From Stenotrophomonas sp. Marseille-Q4652 (GTDB taxonomy: Bacteria > Pseudomonadota > Gammaproteobacteria > Xanthomonadales > Xanthomonadaceae): a stretch of 64,000 nt of DNA. Positions 17,996 to 26,881 of this stretch are shown here, piece by piece. The stretch is from contig NZ_CAKAKE010000001.1 of assembly GCF_916618915.1 (NCBI RefSeq), forward strand, positions 2,046,001-2,110,000. The letters are read 5' to 3'. The notes under the pieces were generated by a model. That model saw nothing but the letters and a program-made list of their open reading frames with translations. It did not search any database and had not been told where the DNA came from. The number at the start of each line of letters is the position of its first letter. The first letter of the stretch is position 1. Both the position numbers and the translations under genes were made by a program.

Positions 17996-18400
17996 CGGAA
18001 GACCCAGCGCCCGGACTGTGGCCCACCTGCCCGCGCCGCCCTGCCGCAATGGCTGCGCTGCGCTGTACGAGACGGGTACCCAGACGTGGAAGATCGCCTG
18101 GAATCCGGGCGATCCCAAGGCGCTTGCCAAGGGCAGTCCGGCATCTTGACCACCCGGAAGCTCTGCTGACATGTGGATCTGGCTACCGGCCGGTCCCCCG
18201 CCTTCCAGGAGCCTCGCCTACCACGGTGACCTTCCCAGCGTCCGCGCGTGCCCTCCGCCGGGCAGCTTGTGGTTGAAAAATGCGAATCATTCGCATCTAA
18301 TGCGTTCTCCGACGTACGCCGCCACGCGGGCCGCCCCAGCACGGGACAGCCGGACCGCCCAGCCCCAGGCGCACCCCTCTTTCCGTCCGTCAGGTCCCTC
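17996..18400. other. Intergenic region with a coding-like 3' fragment and a Fur box
   Basis: About 400 bases. From 18003 to 18149 one plus-strand frame reads like a protein C-terminus (CAALYETGTQTWKIAWNPGD, then DPKALAKGSPAS and a TGA), but no good start exists, so it could be a gene remnant. The right half holds the Fur palindrome and presumably the promoter of the siderophore receptor gene. Confidence 0.45.
18280..18296. promoter_or_regulatory. Fur box upstream of the siderophore receptor gene
   Basis: ATGCGAAT-C-ATTCGCAT is a perfect palindrome with 8-base arms around one central base, the form of Fur sites in front of TonB receptor genes in this group. It lies 104 bases upstream of the receptor start and predicts iron-dependent repression of the four-gene operon. 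Confidence 0.82.
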
Positions 18401-20587
18401 ATGTCCCGCATGCGCTCTACTGTCCTGCCCGTCCGTGCCTGCCCTCGCCTGCGCGCGCCCGGCCCCGCCGCTCCCCTGTTGCGCGCCGCCATCTGCGTGG
18501 TCCTTGCCGCGCCTGCCGGTGCCATGGCCCACGGCGATGACGCCGCCGGCTCCCTGGCCACGCCGCAGGAGCTGGATGCGGTCACCGTCGTTGCCCAGCG
18601 CGCGAATCGCGCCAGCAACGGTGCCACCAATCTGGACCTGGCGATCAAGGACACGCCGCAGTCGATCTCGGTGGTCGACAGCGAACAGATGGCGCGCTTC
18701 GGCACCGACAGCCTCAACGAGGCCCTGCGCCTGACCACCGGCATCCAGGTCGAGGAGTGGGAAACCAACCGCACCAACTTCACCGCGCGCGGTTTCGACA
18801 TCGCCAACACCCAGATCGACGGCATCGGCCTGCCCAACAGCTGGGGCATCGTCACCGGCGCGCAGGACACCTTCGGTTATGAGAAGCTCGAGGTGATCCG
18901 CGGCGCCAACGGCCTGCTCACCGGCGTGGGCAATGCCGCGGGCACGATCAACTACGTGCGCAAGCGCCCGACCAACGAGCGTGCCGGCTCGCTGGACGTC
19001 AGTTACGGCTCCTGGGCCACCACCCGCGTGCAGGCCGACTACTCCACCCCGTTCACCGATACCGGCATGTGGGCCGGGCGCGTGGTCGCCGCCCACGAGC
19101 AGGGCGATTCCTACCTGCGCGGCAAGGACGACGAGCGCGACTTCCTCTATGCGGTGGTCGATGGCCAGGTCGGCGACAACGGTACCCTGGCGCTGGGCTA
19201 TTCCTGGCAGGACGGCCGCACCGACGGCAACATGTGGGGCGCGCTGGGCTTCATGTACAGCGACGGCACCCAGGCCGAGTGGGACCGGAGCGCGTCGACC
19301 ACCCAGGACTGGACGTTCTGGGACACCACCACCCGCACCGGCTTCATCGAATACACCCACCAGCTGGGCACGGACTGGCAGCTGCGGCTGTCCTACAACC
19401 GCCGTGACATCCGCAACGACGAGCGCCTGTTCTACGCCACCGATGCCGCGGGCACCGGCCTGGAGCCGGGCACCAACCTGGGCCTGTATGGCTATCCGTG
19501 GGGCGGCGCCGACCGCTTCAGCGCAGACCTGGCCACCGCCACCGTCAACGGCCGCTTCCAGCTGTTCGGCCGCGAGCACGAGGCGATGACCGGCGTCAGC
19601 TGGTCGCGCAGCGAAACCATCAGCAACCAGTACGCCGAGGCCTCCTGCGGCGGCCTGCCGTGTGGCTACTCCCCCATGCCCGGTTTCCCGTGGGCCGGCG
19701 ACGTGGTGCCCGAACCGGTGTGGGGCACGCTGTCGACCTTCAGCACGCTGGACGAACGCCTGGCCCGCGGCTACGGCGCCGCGCGGCTGGCGCTGGGCGA
19801 GCGGCTCAAGGCGGTGGTCGGCGTCAACTGGGCGCGCTACCACCGCGACGGGATGAACTACGGCGTGGCCTTCGACCAGACCGAAAGCCAGACCAGTCCC
19901 TATGCCGGTCTGACCTTCGACTTCTCCGCCGACGTGCTCGGCTATGTCAGCTATTCGGACATCTACCAGCCGCAAAGCCAGTCCGACATCGATGGCCGCT
20001 ACCTCGATCCCACCAAGGGCTCCAATTACGAGATTGGCCTCAAGGCCGAGTGGCTGGACAAGCGCCTGCTGACCACGCTGGCCGTGTTCCGCGCCGAACA
20101 GCAGGGCCTGGCCACCGGCGCCGGCTACAACGACCGCGGCCAGTTCTATTACGAGGGCGTGGACGTCACCTCCAGGGGCGTGGAGCTGGAAGCCACCGGC
20201 AGGATCGGCGACCACGTGGACGTGGTTGCCGGCTACACCGCGCTCAAGCTTACCGGACAGGATGGCGATGACACCTACCGCTGGGTGCCGCGGCGCACGG
20301 CTAACCTGCTGCTCAGCGCGCGCCTGCCGGCCTACACCGCGCTGTCCTTCGGCCTGGGCGGTCGCTGGCAGAGCGCGATCTCCAACGTCGAAAGCAACGG
20401 CTTCACGGTGCGCCAGGACCGCTATGCGGTGCTCAACGGTTTCGTTGCCTGGGACTTCGTCGACAACGCCACGCTGCGGTTGAACATCAACAACCTCGGC
20501 GACGAGAAATACATCAACACGCTGCGCTACAGCGGTTTCTACGGTCCACCGCGCAACTACACCCTGAGCCTGGACTGGCGCTTCTGA
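18401..20587 (+). CDS. TonB-dependent siderophore receptor
   Basis: Outer-membrane ferric-siderophore importer, 728 residues. After a long signal peptide (about 45 residues, cleaved near AMAHGDD) comes the TonB box region (LDAVTVVAQR), the plug domain with DTPQSISVVD, TTGIQVEEWE, NFTARGFD and IRGANGLLTGVGNAAGTIN, then a beta-barrel ending in aromatic LSLDWRF. There is no N-terminal signalling domain. The plug resembles FhuE/FpvA-type receptors, but the ligand cannot be read. Start taken at the ATG 18401, downstream of the Fur box. It heads an operon with the DUF3649, PepSY and DUF3325 genes. Confidence 0.92.
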   Translation: MSRMRSTVLPVRACPRLRAPGPAAPLLRAAICVVLAAPAGAMAHGDDAAGSLATPQELDAVTVVAQRANRASNGATNLDLAIKDTPQSISVVDSEQMARFGTDSLNEALRLTTGIQVEEWETNRTNFTARGFDIANTQIDGIGLPNSWGIVTGAQDTFGYEKLEVIRGANGLLTGVGNAAGTINYVRKRPTNERAGSLDVSYGSWATTRVQADYSTPFTDTGMWAGRVVAAHEQGDSYLRGKDDERDFLYAVVDGQVGDNGTLALGYSWQDGRTDGNMWGALGFMYSDGTQAEWDRSASTTQDWTFWDTTTRTGFIEYTHQLGTDWQLRLSYNRRDIRNDERLFYATDAAGTGLEPGTNLGLYGYPWGGADRFSADLATATVNGRFQLFGREHEAMTGVSWSRSETISNQYAEASCGGLPCGYSPMPGFPWAGDVVPEPVWGTLSTFSTLDERLARGYGAARLALGERLKAVVGVNWARYHRDGMNYGVAFDQTESQTSPYAGLTFDFSADVLGYVSYSDIYQPQSQSDIDGRYLDPTKGSNYEIGLKAEWLDKRLLTTLAVFRAEQQGLATGAGYNDRGQFYYEGVDVTSRGVELEATGRIGDHVDVVAGYTALKLTGQDGDDTYRWVPRRTANLLLSARLPAYTALSFGLGGRWQSAISNVESNGFTVRQDRYAVLNGFVAWDFVDNATLRLNINNLGDEKYINTLRYSGFYGPPRNYTLSLDWRF

Positions 20588-20612
20588 GCCAGTGCCGACA
20601 GGAGCCACCGCC

Positions 20613-20918
20613 ATGTCCGCCAGCCTCCCCCATCGCCACATCACCCTGCATGTGCTCGTCCGCGTCAGCACGGCCGTGCTGGGCGGCTACGCCCTTGCCT
20701 GGGGCCTGATCGCCGCCAGCGCCAGCCTGCTGTTTGCCGCCGGCATGGATTTCCACGATGCCGAGTTCCTGGCCAGCCTGATCGGCCTGCTCGCCTTCCT
20801 GGGCGTGTTCCTGTGGGCCTTCGCCGCGCGCCGGGCGCGCACGGTATGGACAGTGCTGGTCGTGGCCGCCCCGCTACTGGCGGCGCTGGGCTCGTTCGTG
20901 CAGTCGCAACTGGTCTGA
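20613..20918 (+). CDS. DUF3649 family small membrane protein (iron uptake operon)
   Basis: A 101-residue protein with three predicted membrane spans (about 14-37, 45-65 and 72-93). Proteins of this type (DUF3649) typically sit between a TonB siderophore receptor and a PepSY membrane protein, as here. Their job is unproven, presumably in inner-membrane handling of the iron complex. The ATG at 20613 follows AGGAG by 8 bases; the next gene begins 12 bases after the stop. Confidence 0.8.
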   Translation: MSASLPHRHITLHVLVRVSTAVLGGYALAWGLIAASASLLFAAGMDFHDAEFLASLIGLLAFLGVFLWAFAARRARTVWTVLVVAAPLLAALGSFVQSQLV

Positions 20919-20930
20919 GGAGGAACGAGC

Positions 20931-22598
20931 ATGTTCCAGAGCTTCCGCCAGGCGATGGCCTGGGTGCATACCTGGTTCGGACTGGTGCTGGGTTTCGTGC
21001 TGATGTCGGCGTTCTTCTTCGGCGCGCTGTCGGTGTTCGACCGCGAGATCGACCGCTGGTCCATCCCGTCCACGCGTTTCGATCCGCAGCCGATGCCCTC
21101 CTACGAGCAGATCCTGCGCCCGGCGTTCGAGCGCATGCAGCCCACCGCGCAGGCGGTCGAGGCGATGCGCCCGCGGGTCAACGGACCGATGCCCGGGCGC
21201 TACGACACGGTGGCCAGCTGGAGTGCCTACACCACCCACCGCGATCCGGTGCTGCAGCTGTTCGCCGGCTACCAGGTGCCGAACGCGCGCGATCCCGGGG
21301 AGCTGATCTGGGCCTACGCCACGATCGACCCGCGCAATGGCGCGCCACTGCCCGACGACCGGCTGAAGCTGGGCAGCGGCTTTTTCTATCCGATGCACTA
21401 CAGCCTGACCCTGGAATGGAAGAACCTGGGCATCTGGATCGTGGGGTTCTCGGCGCTGGTGATGCTGGCCGCGCTGGTCACCGGGGTGGTGATGCACCGG
21501 CGCATCTTCCGCGAGTTCTTCACCTTCCGCCGGGACAAAGCCCCGCTGCGCAGCGTGCTGGACCTGCACAACCTGACCGGCGTGGTGGCGCTGCCGTTCC
21601 ACTTCTTCTTCGCCCTGACCGGCCTGCTGATCTTCGCGGCGACCTACTACTTCCCGCTCGGCCATACCCAGCTGCACGACCTGCACGAGCTGCACGCCGA
21701 ACGCGAAGCCCACGCCACCGGCCTGCCGCACCAGCGCGCCGGCGTGCCGGCCGGGCTGGCCAATGTCGATGCAATGGTGGCCGAGGCCCGTCAGCGCTGG
21801 CACGACAGCGGCAAGGCCGGCGACGTCGGCTTCCTGGTGCTGCAGCACGTGGGTGATGCCAACGGCTACGTCAGCGTGTACCGCGCCGGTACCGACCGCA
21901 TCGCCCTGGTCGGCGATGGCATCCATTTCAATGCCGCCAGCGGCGCGCTGATCCGCGAGGACCCGGCGCCCACCGCGGCCGGGCGGATCAGCCAGTTCCT
22001 CACCGGCCTGCACCTGCAGCATTTCCGCCACTGGTTGCTGCGTTGGCTGTACGTGCTCGGCGGGCTGGCCGGCGCGGTGTGCCTCGCCACCGGCTTCGTG
22101 TTCTTCGTCGAGAAGCGCAAGCGCCAGCACGCCCTGCAGGGCAGCCAGGGCGCGCGCATCGTCGATGCGCTGGCGGTGACCACGGTGACCGGCATGGTGC
22201 TGGCCACCCTGGCCATCCTGGTCGCCAACCGCCTGCTGCCCGAGGACCTGCCGGCGCGTGGCGACTGGGAGCGCTACGCGTTCTGGGGCAGCTGGGCGCT
22301 GGCCCTGGTCCATGCGGGCTGGCGTAGCGCCGCGGTGGCGCGTGGCCTGGCCAATCCAGCCTGGCGCGAGCAGTGCGTGGCGATCGCGGCACTGGCCCTG
22401 GCCGCGCCGCTGCTCAATGCCGCCACCACCGGCGACCACCTGCTGCGTACCGTGCACGAAGGCAACTGGGCCATTGCCGGCATGGACCTGGCGCTGCTGG
22501 CCACTGCCGTTACCGCGGCGCTGGTGGCGCGGCAGCTGTTCCGCCGCCGTGCGCGCACCCATGCCGCCGGCCTCGCCCTGGAGGCCAGCCGTGGCTGA
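20931..22598 (+). CDS. PepSY-associated transmembrane protein (PiuB-like ferrisiderophore reductase candidate)
   Basis: A 555-residue inner-membrane protein with about seven spans. The first span (QAMAWVHTWFGLVLGFVLM, about 6-30) carries the family WxHTWxG motif; histidines recur at the membrane face in DLHNLTGVVALPFHFFF and GLHLQHFRHWLLRW, suggestive of heme-type ligands. Periplasmic PepSY-like segments lie between spans. Related proteins are proposed to reduce or process ferric siderophores after import. It is preceded by AGGAGG and overlaps the DUF3325 gene by 8 bases. Confidence 0.88.
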   Translation: MFQSFRQAMAWVHTWFGLVLGFVLMSAFFFGALSVFDREIDRWSIPSTRFDPQPMPSYEQILRPAFERMQPTAQAVEAMRPRVNGPMPGRYDTVASWSAYTTHRDPVLQLFAGYQVPNARDPGELIWAYATIDPRNGAPLPDDRLKLGSGFFYPMHYSLTLEWKNLGIWIVGFSALVMLAALVTGVVMHRRIFREFFTFRRDKAPLRSVLDLHNLTGVVALPFHFFFALTGLLIFAATYYFPLGHTQLHDLHELHAEREAHATGLPHQRAGVPAGLANVDAMVAEARQRWHDSGKAGDVGFLVLQHVGDANGYVSVYRAGTDRIALVGDGIHFNAASGALIREDPAPTAAGRISQFLTGLHLQHFRHWLLRWLYVLGGLAGAVCLATGFVFFVEKRKRQHALQGSQGARIVDALAVTTVTGMVLATLAILVANRLLPEDLPARGDWERYAFWGSWALALVHAGWRSAAVARGLANPAWREQCVAIAALALAAPLLNAATTGDHLLRTVHEGNWAIAGMDLALLATAVTAALVARQLFRRRARTHAAGLALEASRG

Positions 22599-22923
22599 GC
22601 CGGCGATGGGCGCGCTGCTGTTGCTGGGCGCCACGCTGGCCGCCGTCGCCGGCATGGCGTGGTGGGCGCTGTCGCTGCCGGTCCACGCGCAACAGGTCTG
22701 GGGATTGGCCATCCCGCCCAGCCAGTCGCGCGTGCTGCGTGGTCTCGGCACCGCCGGGCTGCTTGCCTCGCTGGTGCTGTGCCTGTGCGCCGACCACGCC
22801 TCCATGGCGGTGCTGGTGTGGTTCATGAGCCTGGCCGGCGCCGCCCTGGCCGTGGCCTTCACCCTGAGCTGGCGACCACGCTGGCTGGGCGTGCTCGCGC
22901 CGTGGACGCACATGCGGCGTTGA
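22591..22923 (+). CDS. DUF3325 family small membrane protein (iron uptake operon)
   Basis: A 110-residue protein with three hydrophobic spans (about 5-25, 48-66 and 70-90) and a polar C-terminus RPRWLGVLAPWTHMRR. DUF3325 proteins regularly end the receptor, DUF3649, PepSY cassette. The GTG at 22591 overlaps the end of the PepSY gene (stop at 22596-22598); an ATG at 22606 is an alternative start. Function unknown beyond the iron context. Confidence 0.78.
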   Translation: MAEPAMGALLLLGATLAAVAGMAWWALSLPVHAQQVWGLAIPPSQSRVLRGLGTAGLLASLVLCLCADHASMAVLVWFMSLAGAALAVAFTLSWRPRWLGVLAPWTHMRR

Positions 22924-22989
22924 CCAGCGCTTCGCCGGCCACTCACGTCCGCGCCGGAATACTGGCCGCCTCCAGCGTGGACCAGGATC

Positions 22990-23742
22990 ATGGGTGGCAT
23001 TGCGGTGGGTTGTGCGGGCTGGTCGATCCCGGGCCAGTACCGGGACCTGTTCGGCGAGGGCGAGAGCATGCTCGCCCGCTACTCCACGCGCTTTGCCGTG
23101 GCGGAGATCAACTCCTCGTTCCATCGCCCGCACCGGCCCGACACCTATGCCAGGTGGGCGGCCGCAGTGCCGGCGGCGTTCCGCTTCTCGGTGAAGCTGC
23201 CCAAGCTGGTCTCGCACGAACTGGCGCTGCGCGGCACCGGCCCGGCGCTGGACCGCGTCCTCGATGAATCACAGGCGCTGGGCCGCAAGCTCGGCGGTTA
23301 CCTGCTGCAGCTCCCGCCCAGCCACGCGTTCGATGCGCGTCGGATGTCCAGTTTCCTGCGCGTGTTCCGCCGCCGCAGCGATGCGCCCCTGGTATGCGAA
23401 CCGCGCCACGCCAGCTGGTTCACCGACGCCGCTGCGCAACTGCTGGACGACCACGACGTCAGCCGGCTGGGCGCGGACCCGGCGCGGGTCAGCGAGGCCG
23501 CGCAGCCGACGCCGCATTCTTCCTGGCCCTACTGGCGCTGGCATGGCTCGCCACGGATGTACTACAGCAGCTATTCCGACGCCGAGCTGGAAGCGCTGGC
23601 CGCAACGCTGGCCGCACGCACCACGCGCGCGCCCCGGGCCTGGGTGATCTTCGACAACACCGCCCACGGTTTTTCCATCCCCAATGCCCTGGCCCTGCAG
23701 GCACTGCTGGCCGGCACGTCGCAGGAGCGCCCCCATGCCTGA
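22990..23742 (+). CDS. DUF72 (YecE-type) protein
   Basis: A 250-residue TIM-barrel-like protein of the DUF72 family, function unknown. The family marks are GCAGWSIPGQYRDLF at the N-terminus, VEINSSFHRPHRPDTYARW in altered form (AEINSSFHRP), FRFSVKLPK, the LLQLPPS strand, and CEPRHASWF. The C-terminus has WVIFDNTAHG. It starts 66 bases after the iron operon and overlaps the glycosylase gene by 8 bases (ATGCCTGA), so these two are probably translated together. Confidence 0.87.
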   Translation: MGGIAVGCAGWSIPGQYRDLFGEGESMLARYSTRFAVAEINSSFHRPHRPDTYARWAAAVPAAFRFSVKLPKLVSHELALRGTGPALDRVLDESQALGRKLGGYLLQLPPSHAFDARRMSSFLRVFRRRSDAPLVCEPRHASWFTDAAAQLLDDHDVSRLGADPARVSEAAQPTPHSSWPYWRWHGSPRMYYSSYSDAELEALAATLAARTTRAPRAWVIFDNTAHGFSIPNALALQALLAGTSQERPHA

Positions 23743-24466
23743 AGGTCCCTCGCTGCTCATCCTCGCCGAAGCGGCGGCGAAATTCCGCGGCAAGACCGTG
23801 CGCCGCGCCAGCGGCAACAGCAAGCTTGACCTGACACGCATGGAAGGCCGCCGCGTGGTGGCGATACGCAGCTGGGGCAAGCATTTCCTGCTTGAATTCA
23901 AGGGCTTCAGCATGCGCGTGCACATGCTGATGTTCGGCTCCTACCGGATCGACAAGGACAAGGACGCCCCGCCTCGCGTGTCGCTGGAATTCGACAACGG
24001 CACCTTGAACTTCTACTCATCCTCCATCCGCTATATCGAAGAGCCGCTGGACGAGGTGTATGACTGGCGCGGCGATGTGTTGAACCCGGCGTGGGATCCG
24101 AAGCTGGCGCGCAAGAAGCTCAAGGCCGCGCCGGACATGCTGGTGTGCGACGCGTTGCTGGACCAGGACATCTTTGGCGGCGTCGGCAACATCATCAAGA
24201 ACGAGGTGCTGTACCGCATCGGTGTGCATCCATCGAGCAGCGTGGGTGCGCTGCCACCGCGCACGCTGGGCAGGCTCATCGCCGAAGCGCGGCAATACAG
24301 CTTCGATTTCCTCGAATGGAAAAAGCAGTTCGTGCTGCGCAAGCACTGGCTGGTGCATACCAAGCGCACCTGCCCGGGTTGCGGCGGACCGATCACCAAG
24401 ACCTACCTGGGCAAGACCAACCGCCGCACCTTCTTCTGCGAGCGCGACCAGGTGCTGTACCGCTGA
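23735..24466 (+). CDS. Nei/Fpg-family DNA glycosylase (endonuclease VIII-like)
   Basis: Base-excision repair glycosylase/AP lyase of 243 residues. After Met removal the N-terminus is PEGPS, providing the catalytic proline and glutamate; the H2TH domain contains LLDQDIFGGVGNIIKNEVLYR; the C-terminal zinc finger is CPGC...FFCERDQ, where one ligand pair appears as Cys-x-x-Cys and the second end as a single visible cysteine (CERDQ). The missing fourth cysteine makes the zinc finger atypical. Nei-like subtype is favoured by the PEGPS start. Confidence 0.87.
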   Translation: MPEGPSLLILAEAAAKFRGKTVRRASGNSKLDLTRMEGRRVVAIRSWGKHFLLEFKGFSMRVHMLMFGSYRIDKDKDAPPRVSLEFDNGTLNFYSSSIRYIEEPLDEVYDWRGDVLNPAWDPKLARKKLKAAPDMLVCDALLDQDIFGGVGNIIKNEVLYRIGVHPSSSVGALPPRTLGRLIAEARQYSFDFLEWKKQFVLRKHWLVHTKRTCPGCGGPITKTYLGKTNRRTFFCERDQVLYR

Positions 24467-24481
24467 CCCGGTCCGCCCGGC

Positions 24482-25846
24482 TCAGTAGGCGAACTCGCTG
24501 AACACCCGGTCGATGTTGCCCTGCCACGGGCCATGGAACAGCTCGAGCTTGCGGTCGGCCGCGGACTTTCCGGAATCGACGATCTCCTGCAGCACGTCCA
24601 GGAAATGGCTTTCGTCCTGGCCGTCGGCGTTGCGCTCGGCGCGGCGGCGCAGGCCGGCCACCGAAATCTCCAGCGCCTCGCGCGCCAGGTCCAGCAGGGT
24701 GCCGTTGCGGAACGGCAGCTTGAGCCCATGCCTCGGCGCGCCATCGCGCAGCGCGTGGCGCTCGGCCACGCTGAAATCCCTGACCAGGTCCCAGGCCGCA
24801 TCGAGCGCAGCATCGTCATACAGCAGGCCGACCCAGAACGCCGGCAGCGCGCAGATGCGGCTCCACGGGCCGCTGTCGGCACCGCGCATCTCCAGGTACT
24901 GCTTCAACCGCACTTCCGGGAAGGCGGTGGTCATGTGGTCGGACCAGTCACGCATGGTCGGCAGCTCGCCCGGCAGCGCCGGCAGACGGCCATCCAGGAA
25001 GTCGCGGAAGCTCTGCCCGCTGGCGTCGATGTACTGGCCCTTGCGGTAGCTGAAGTACATCGGCACGTCGAGCAGGTAGTCGACATAGCGTTCGTAGCCG
25101 AAGCCATCCTCGAACACGAAGTCGAGCATGCCGGTGCGGGCGGCGTCGGTATCGGTCCAGATGTGCGAGCGGTAGCTCTGGAAGCCGTTGGGCTTGCCCT
25201 CGGTGAACGGCGAATCGGCGAACAGCGCGGTGGCCACCGGCTGCAGCGCCAGCGACACGCGGAACTTGCGCACCATGTCCGCTTCGGAGGCGAAGTCCAG
25301 GTTGACCTGCACCGTGCTGGTGCGGGTCATCATGTCCAGGCCCAGCTTCCCGACCCTGGGCATGTAGGCACGCATGATCCTGTAACGGCCCTTGGGCATC
25401 CACGGCATGTCATCGCGCGCCCACTTGGGCTGGAAGCCCATGCCGAGGAAACCCAGCTGCAGCTCGCCGGCCACCTGCGCCACCTCGTCGAGATGGGTCC
25501 CGGTTTCCACGCAGGTCTGGTGGATGGTCTGCAGCGCGGCGCCGGACAGTTCCAGCTGCCCGGCCGGTTCCAGCGAGACCGAAGCGCCATCGCGCAGCAG
25601 GGCGATGACATGGCCGTTCTCCTGCACCGGCTCCCAGCCGAAGCGGACCAGGCCGTGGAGCATGGCCTCGATGCCGCGCTCGCCTTCGTAGGTGGGCGGA
25701 CGCAGGTCATCCAGGCGGAATCCGAACTTCTCGTGCTCGGTGCCGATGCGCCAGTCCGCGCGCGGCTTTTCGCCCTTGGCCAGGGACTGGATCAGCTGGT
25801 CGCGCACGGTGATGGGCGTATCGGCGGCGTGGCTGGGGCTCGACAA
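24482..25846 (-). CDS. gshA: Glutamate-cysteine ligase, plant/proteobacterial type
   Basis: First and rate-limiting step of glutathione synthesis. The protein (454 residues from this start) belongs to the GCS2-type ligases shared by alphaproteobacteria, Xanthomonas and plants: [23 protein letters not shown], a nucleotide-binding [10 protein letters not shown] stretch, TVQVNLDF and [17 protein letters not shown] prefer a TTG start at 25846 ([11 protein letters not shown] follows) because the extra 18 residues from the in-frame ATG at 25900 look like untranslated leader. It supplies the glutathione for the nearby formaldehyde and glutaredoxin genes. Confidence 0.9.
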   Translation of the reverse strand: MSSPSHAADTPITVRDQLIQSLAKGEKPRADWRIGTEHEKFGFRLDDLRPPTYEGERGIEAMLHGLVRFGWEPVQENGHVIALLRDGASVSLEPAGQLELSGAALQTIHQTCVETGTHLDEVAQVAGELQLGFLGMGFQPKWARDDMPWMPKGRYRIMRAYMPRVGKLGLDMMTRTSTVQVNLDFASEADMVRKFRVSLALQPVATALFADSPFTEGKPNGFQSYRSHIWTDTDAARTGMLDFVFEDGFGYERYVDYLLDVPMYFSYRKGQYIDASGQSFRDFLDGRLPALPGELPTMRDWSDHMTTAFPEVRLKQYLEMRGADSGPWSRICALPAFWVGLLYDDAALDAAWDLVRDFSVAERHALRDGAPRHGLKLPFRNGTLLDLAREALEISVAGLRRRAERNADGQDESHFLDVLQEIVDSGKSAADRKLELFHGPWQGNIDRVFSEFAY

Positions 25847-26071
25847 GGGAAGGCTCGCAGGAAGGTCCGGGCGGGGGATGTGGGGACCGGCCCCGGGCAT
25901 CGCAAGCCGGCACTATATCTCGGGCCCGCCACGCCACCGAGGGGCGTGCGCGGCCCACTGCATCCCACCGGCATCACCAGAACGGCAAGTGCCGCGTCCG
26001 GCCCGGCGCGCATGCTGCGGCCACCGGCATGACGCCGCAGTGATCAACCCCCCACTGCGGGGCGGGACCGC

Positions 26072-26704
26072 TCAGGCCGTGGGTTCTGCCGGCGCTGCCG
26101 GGGCACCCAGGCCGAGCCAGCCACCGATGATCTGGCGGGCTTCGTCCACACCCTGGCGCGATTGACTGGAGAAGGTCTGCACGCTGACGGTGTCGCCAAA
26201 GCGCGAGGCCAGTTCCTTCTTTACCTTCTGCAGGGTCTGCATCTGCTGGCCGCGGCCCAGCTTGTCGGCCTTGGTCAGCAGCGCGTGCGCCGGCAGGCCG
26301 CGCTCGACGGCGTAGCCGAGCATCTGCAGGTCGTAGTCCTTGAGCGGATGGCGGATGTCCATCACCACCACCAGGCCCTTGAGCGCCTCGCGGTTGCGGA
26401 AGTACCGGTCGATGAAGGCCTGCCAGTGCGCCTGCAGTTCCAGCGGCACCTTGGCGTAGCCGTAGCCGGGCAGGTCGACCAGGTGCGCTTCGGGGGTGAC
26501 CCGGAAGAACACCAGCTGCTGGGTGCGGCCGGGCGTCTTGGAGACGCGCGCCAGGGCGTTGCGACGGGTAAGCGCATTGAGCGCACTGGATTTGCCGGCA
26601 TTGGAGCGACCGGCAAAGGCGACTTCGGCGCCCACGTCGTCGGGCAACTGGCGGGCGTTGTGGGCCGAAAGCAGGTATTCGGCGCGTTCGAGGAGCTGTG
26701 ACAT
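26072..26704 (-). CDS. engB: Ribosome biogenesis GTP-binding protein EngB (YihA/YsxC)
   Basis: Essential GTPase needed for 50S assembly. The 210-residue protein has G1 GRSNAGKSSALN, a switch I threonine region (TPGRTQQLVFF), G3 DLPGYGYA and G4 TKADKLGRG, in the standard order. Start at the ATG 26704 (MSQLLERAEY); the frame stays open far upstream only as antisense of the cytochrome and dsbA genes. It is divergent from the cytochrome c4 gene, with 177 bases between the two starts. Confidence 0.95.
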   Translation of the reverse strand: MSQLLERAEYLLSAHNARQLPDDVGAEVAFAGRSNAGKSSALNALTRRNALARVSKTPGRTQQLVFFRVTPEAHLVDLPGYGYAKVPLELQAHWQAFIDRYFRNREALKGLVVVMDIRHPLKDYDLQMLGYAVERGLPAHALLTKADKLGRGQQMQTLQKVKKELASRFGDTVSVQTFSSQSRQGVDEARQIIGGWLGLGAPAAPAEPTA

Positions 26705-26881
26705 ATGTGTAGGATCGCATGCCGCGGCGGCCAGCGCCCGTGCCACGCCCCCCCGGGACAGGCGGGCGCGCCGGGCCGCCTGGCCGTTTTGCTGCACTGC
26801 TTCGTTGACCGGGCGGCAAAACGCCACTGATAATCCGGCGGTGCCGGTGGCTACCCCATCCGGCCCATACGGAGCCTCAGC

